Below the pieces are notes generated by a model. It had not been told where the DNA came from and searched no databases. It saw nothing but the letters and a program-made list of their open reading frames with translations. Position numbers and translations under genes: made by a program. A stretch of DNA of 64,000 nucleotides from Mariniblastus sp. (lineage in GTDB: Bacteria; Planctomycetota; Planctomycetia; Pirellulales; Pirellulaceae). Positions 62,452 through 64,000 of the stretch are shown here, one piece after another. The stretch covers positions 48,276 to 112,275 of the forward strand of contig JAPKBL010000002.1 of NCBI GenBank assembly GCA_028823415.1. The letters run 5' to 3'. Each line of letters opens with the position of its first letter. Position 1 is the stretch's first letter.

Positions 62452-64000
62452 ATGAAGCCTTTTAAAAAAACAGAAAAAACAGAAATATTGAAAACATTCC
62501 ATGCCATCTTATTTGCCATTCTGTTTTTGGGAGCCTCTCAGGTTCTCGCCGTGACGGAGGACGAGAAGGCCGCTCTCCGATATACGGTCGATCTTGAGGA
62601 TGCTAAGAATCATTATCTGACAATCAAAGTCGTTGTGCCTGTCGATTCGGATACGACCGAGCTAATGATGGCAGTTTGGACTCCCGGTTCTTACTTGGTT
62701 AGAGAGTACGCACGCAATATCGACGCGATGACGGTAACCTCGGGGAAGCGCGAATTAGAGTTTGAAAAGATTCGCAAGAATCGTTGGTTGGTGAAAACCG
62801 AAGGGATTAAATCGTTCGAGGTGAGTTACCGGCTGTACTGTAATGAAATGTCGGTTCGCACGAATTGGGTGGGCAAGCAATTTGCGATGATTAACGGGGC
62901 GCCTGCTTTTATCACGGTTCCCGACCGTCTCGACGCGCCGCATGAAGTCCAACTGTTGTTGCCAAGGAATTGGACAAGAAGCGCGACGAGTTTAAAATCA
63001 ATAGGAGATCAACCGCATCGATTTGTCGCTGAAAATTTCGATGAATTGGTTGATAGCCCTATCGTCGCGGGGAATGTCAGTGTTTACCCGTTCGTTGTTG
63101 GCGGGATCGAGCATCAGTTGGTCAATGTGGGCGAATCGGGCTATTGGGACGGCACCAAAGCCGCGACCGACTTGAAGAAGGTCGTGGAGGCTCATCAGGA
63201 AATGTGGGGTGTCGTGCCTTACGATCGTTACATGTTCATTAATATGATCGTTGAAACCGGCGGCGGCCTGGAGCACGATAATTCGTCGGTGCTAATGACC
63301 AGTCGATGGTCGTTTCGCGATCGTAGCCGATATAAAAGTTGGTTGAGTCTTGCAAGCCATGAATTTTTTCACACGTGGAACATTCGGCGACTGAGACCCA
63401 AATCTTTGATTACTTACGATTATGAAAACGAAGTATATACCGATAGCCTGTGGATCGCTGAGGGGATTACGAGCTATTACGAGGATCTTGCACTTGTGCG
63501 AGCTGGATTGCTTTCTCGAAGTGAATTTCTCTCACGACTTTCTGGAGATGTGGAAGGAGTTCAACGGACCGGTGGACGGAAACTACAAAGCCTAAAGGAC
63601 TCCTCCTACGACGCATGGATTAAGTACTATCGACCTGATGAAAACTCATCCAACACTAGAATTAGTTACTATTCGAAGGGTGCCGTGGCTGCTTTCTTAC
63701 TGGATGCCAAGATTCGGAAATTGACAAAAGGTGAAAAAAGCCTCGATGACTTGATGCGAAAGTTATTTGCAGACTATGTGACGACTGGTTACACCACTGA
63801 CGAGTTCCGCGCTGCCGCTAGTGAACTTGCTGGTGAAGATTTAAGCGACTGGTTTGCCAGTGTCATTGATTCGACCGATGAACTGGACTATTCAGATATC
63901 GAAGCGATTGGTGTCGTCGCCCCTTATAAAAAGTCGGCGACAGCTGATAAGAAAGAAACGGATAAGAAAGAAACGGATAAGAAAGAAACGGATAAGAAAG
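62452..64000 (+). CDS. M61-family secreted metallopeptidase, N-terminal part (right edge)
   Basis: The gene runs off the window; 516 codons are present. The start is ATG 62452, with a basic N-terminus then a signal peptide (AILFAILFLGASQVLA). The N-terminal beta domain has VWTPGSYLVREYARN, characteristic of M61 (glycyl aminopeptidase). The gluzincin site is His303-Glu304-Phe-Phe-His307 in SHEFFHTWNIRRLRP, with LWIAEGITSYYEDL providing the third ligand Glu. A Lys/Glu-rich repeat linker begins at residue 499, where M61 proteins usually lead into a PDZ domain, which lies outside the window. It probably acts in the periplasm on small N-terminal residues. Confidence 0.92.
   Translation, partial: MKPFKKTEKTEILKTFHAILFAILFLGASQVLAVTEDEKAALRYTVDLEDAKNHYLTIKVVVPVDSDTTELMMAVWTPGSYLVREYARNIDAMTVTSGKRELEFEKIRKNRWLVKTEGIKSFEVSYRLYCNEMSVRTNWVGKQFAMINGAPAFITVPDRLDAPHEVQLLLPRNWTRSATSLKSIGDQPHRFVAENFDELVDSPIVAGNVSVYPFVVGGIEHQLVNVGESGYWDGTKAATDLKKVVEAHQEMWGVVPYDRYMFINMIVETGGGLEHDNSSVLMTSRWSFRDRSRYKSWLSLASHEFFHTWNIRRLRPKSLITYDYENEVYTDSLWIAEGITSYYEDLALVRAGLLSRSEFLSRLSGDVEGVQRTGGRKLQSLKDSSYDAWIKYYRPDENSSNTRISYYSKGAVAAFLLDAKIRKLTKGEKSLDDLMRKLFADYVTTGYTTDEFRAAASELAGEDLSDWFASVIDSTDELDYSDIEAIGVVAPYKKSATADKKETDKKETDKKETDKK
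63946..64000 (+). repeat. 15-bp in-frame tandem repeat encoding DKKET
   Basis: The unit gataagaaagaaacg repeats at least 3.6 times without mismatch up to the window edge and stays in frame with the M61 gene, giving a charged (Asp-Lys-Lys-Glu-Thr)n linker. The identical copies suggest copy number changes by slippage; the true number extends past the window. Confidence 0.95.

Overview
The window reads as a chromosomal segment of a planctomycete, most likely a marine Pirellulaceae-type bacterium. The evidence is gene content: a formylglycine sulfatase, DUF1570, DUF3472 and SHD1 domains, a haem-c-linked squalene-cyclase-like repeat protein, several secreted SurA-type isomerases, a myo-inositol-1-phosphate synthase and many genes without a clear Shine-Dalgarno. 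GC looks moderate by eye. I see no insertion sequence, prophage, integrase, CRISPR array or rRNA. The genes are mostly housekeeping and accessory metabolism, in short transcription units on both strands.

Left part (1-15.9 kb): the end of a ThiF/MoeB-type protein, a cyclophilin-like lipoprotein, a sulfatase, a mercuric-reductase-like flavoprotein, an APC permease, a DinB-fold protein, an IclR regulator divergent from an M1 aminopeptidase, a gene-poor stretch with a decayed DUF3050 gene, an ICMT-like methyltransferase, a cytochrome P450 and a cupin. The most notable gene is at 14701-15837. It encodes a secreted TlpA-like thioredoxin-fold lipoprotein with a C-terminal SHD1 domain, and its first active-site cysteine codon is TGA (Trp-TGA-Pro-Pro-Cys). 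A hairpin that fits bacterial SECIS rules follows. It is best read as one selenoprotein gene, not two ORFs.

Middle (15.9-36.8 kb): a 1106-aa MscK/MscS-type channel, a HEICH/YkgJ cysteine-cluster protein, a giant secreted DUF3472-PA14-Asp-box protein, the cyclase-like protein with a CxxCH motif, tRNA-Arg(UCG), an FHA protein, inositol-phosphate synthase, an aromatic aminotransferase, parvulin-type isomerases, small membrane or secreted unknowns and an alanine/sodium symporter.

SUF island (36.9-45.3 kb): a SufR-like Fe-S regulator, SufC, SufB, SufD, an 801-aa fusion of cysteine desulfurase, ETHE1-like persulfide dioxygenase and rhodanese, a Rieske-type protein, a SufT/MIP18 protein and a 98-aa unknown. 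All point the same way. This is a complete Fe-S assembly unit in which sulfur mobilisation, persulfide oxidation and persulfide transfer are built into one chain.

Right part (45.4-64 kb): a DUF3472-endonuclease/phosphatase fusion, 4-hydroxyphenylpyruvate dioxygenase, an acyltransferase, a PpiC/SurA isomerase, a DUF1570 peptidase-like protein, a NarL-type regulator with Glu in place of the phospho-Asp, a sigma-54 activator, MtaB, a divergent ClpS, an M20 peptidase, SerS, an adenylate-kinase-like enzyme and the start of an M61 peptidase with an in-frame DKKET repeat cut by the window edge.
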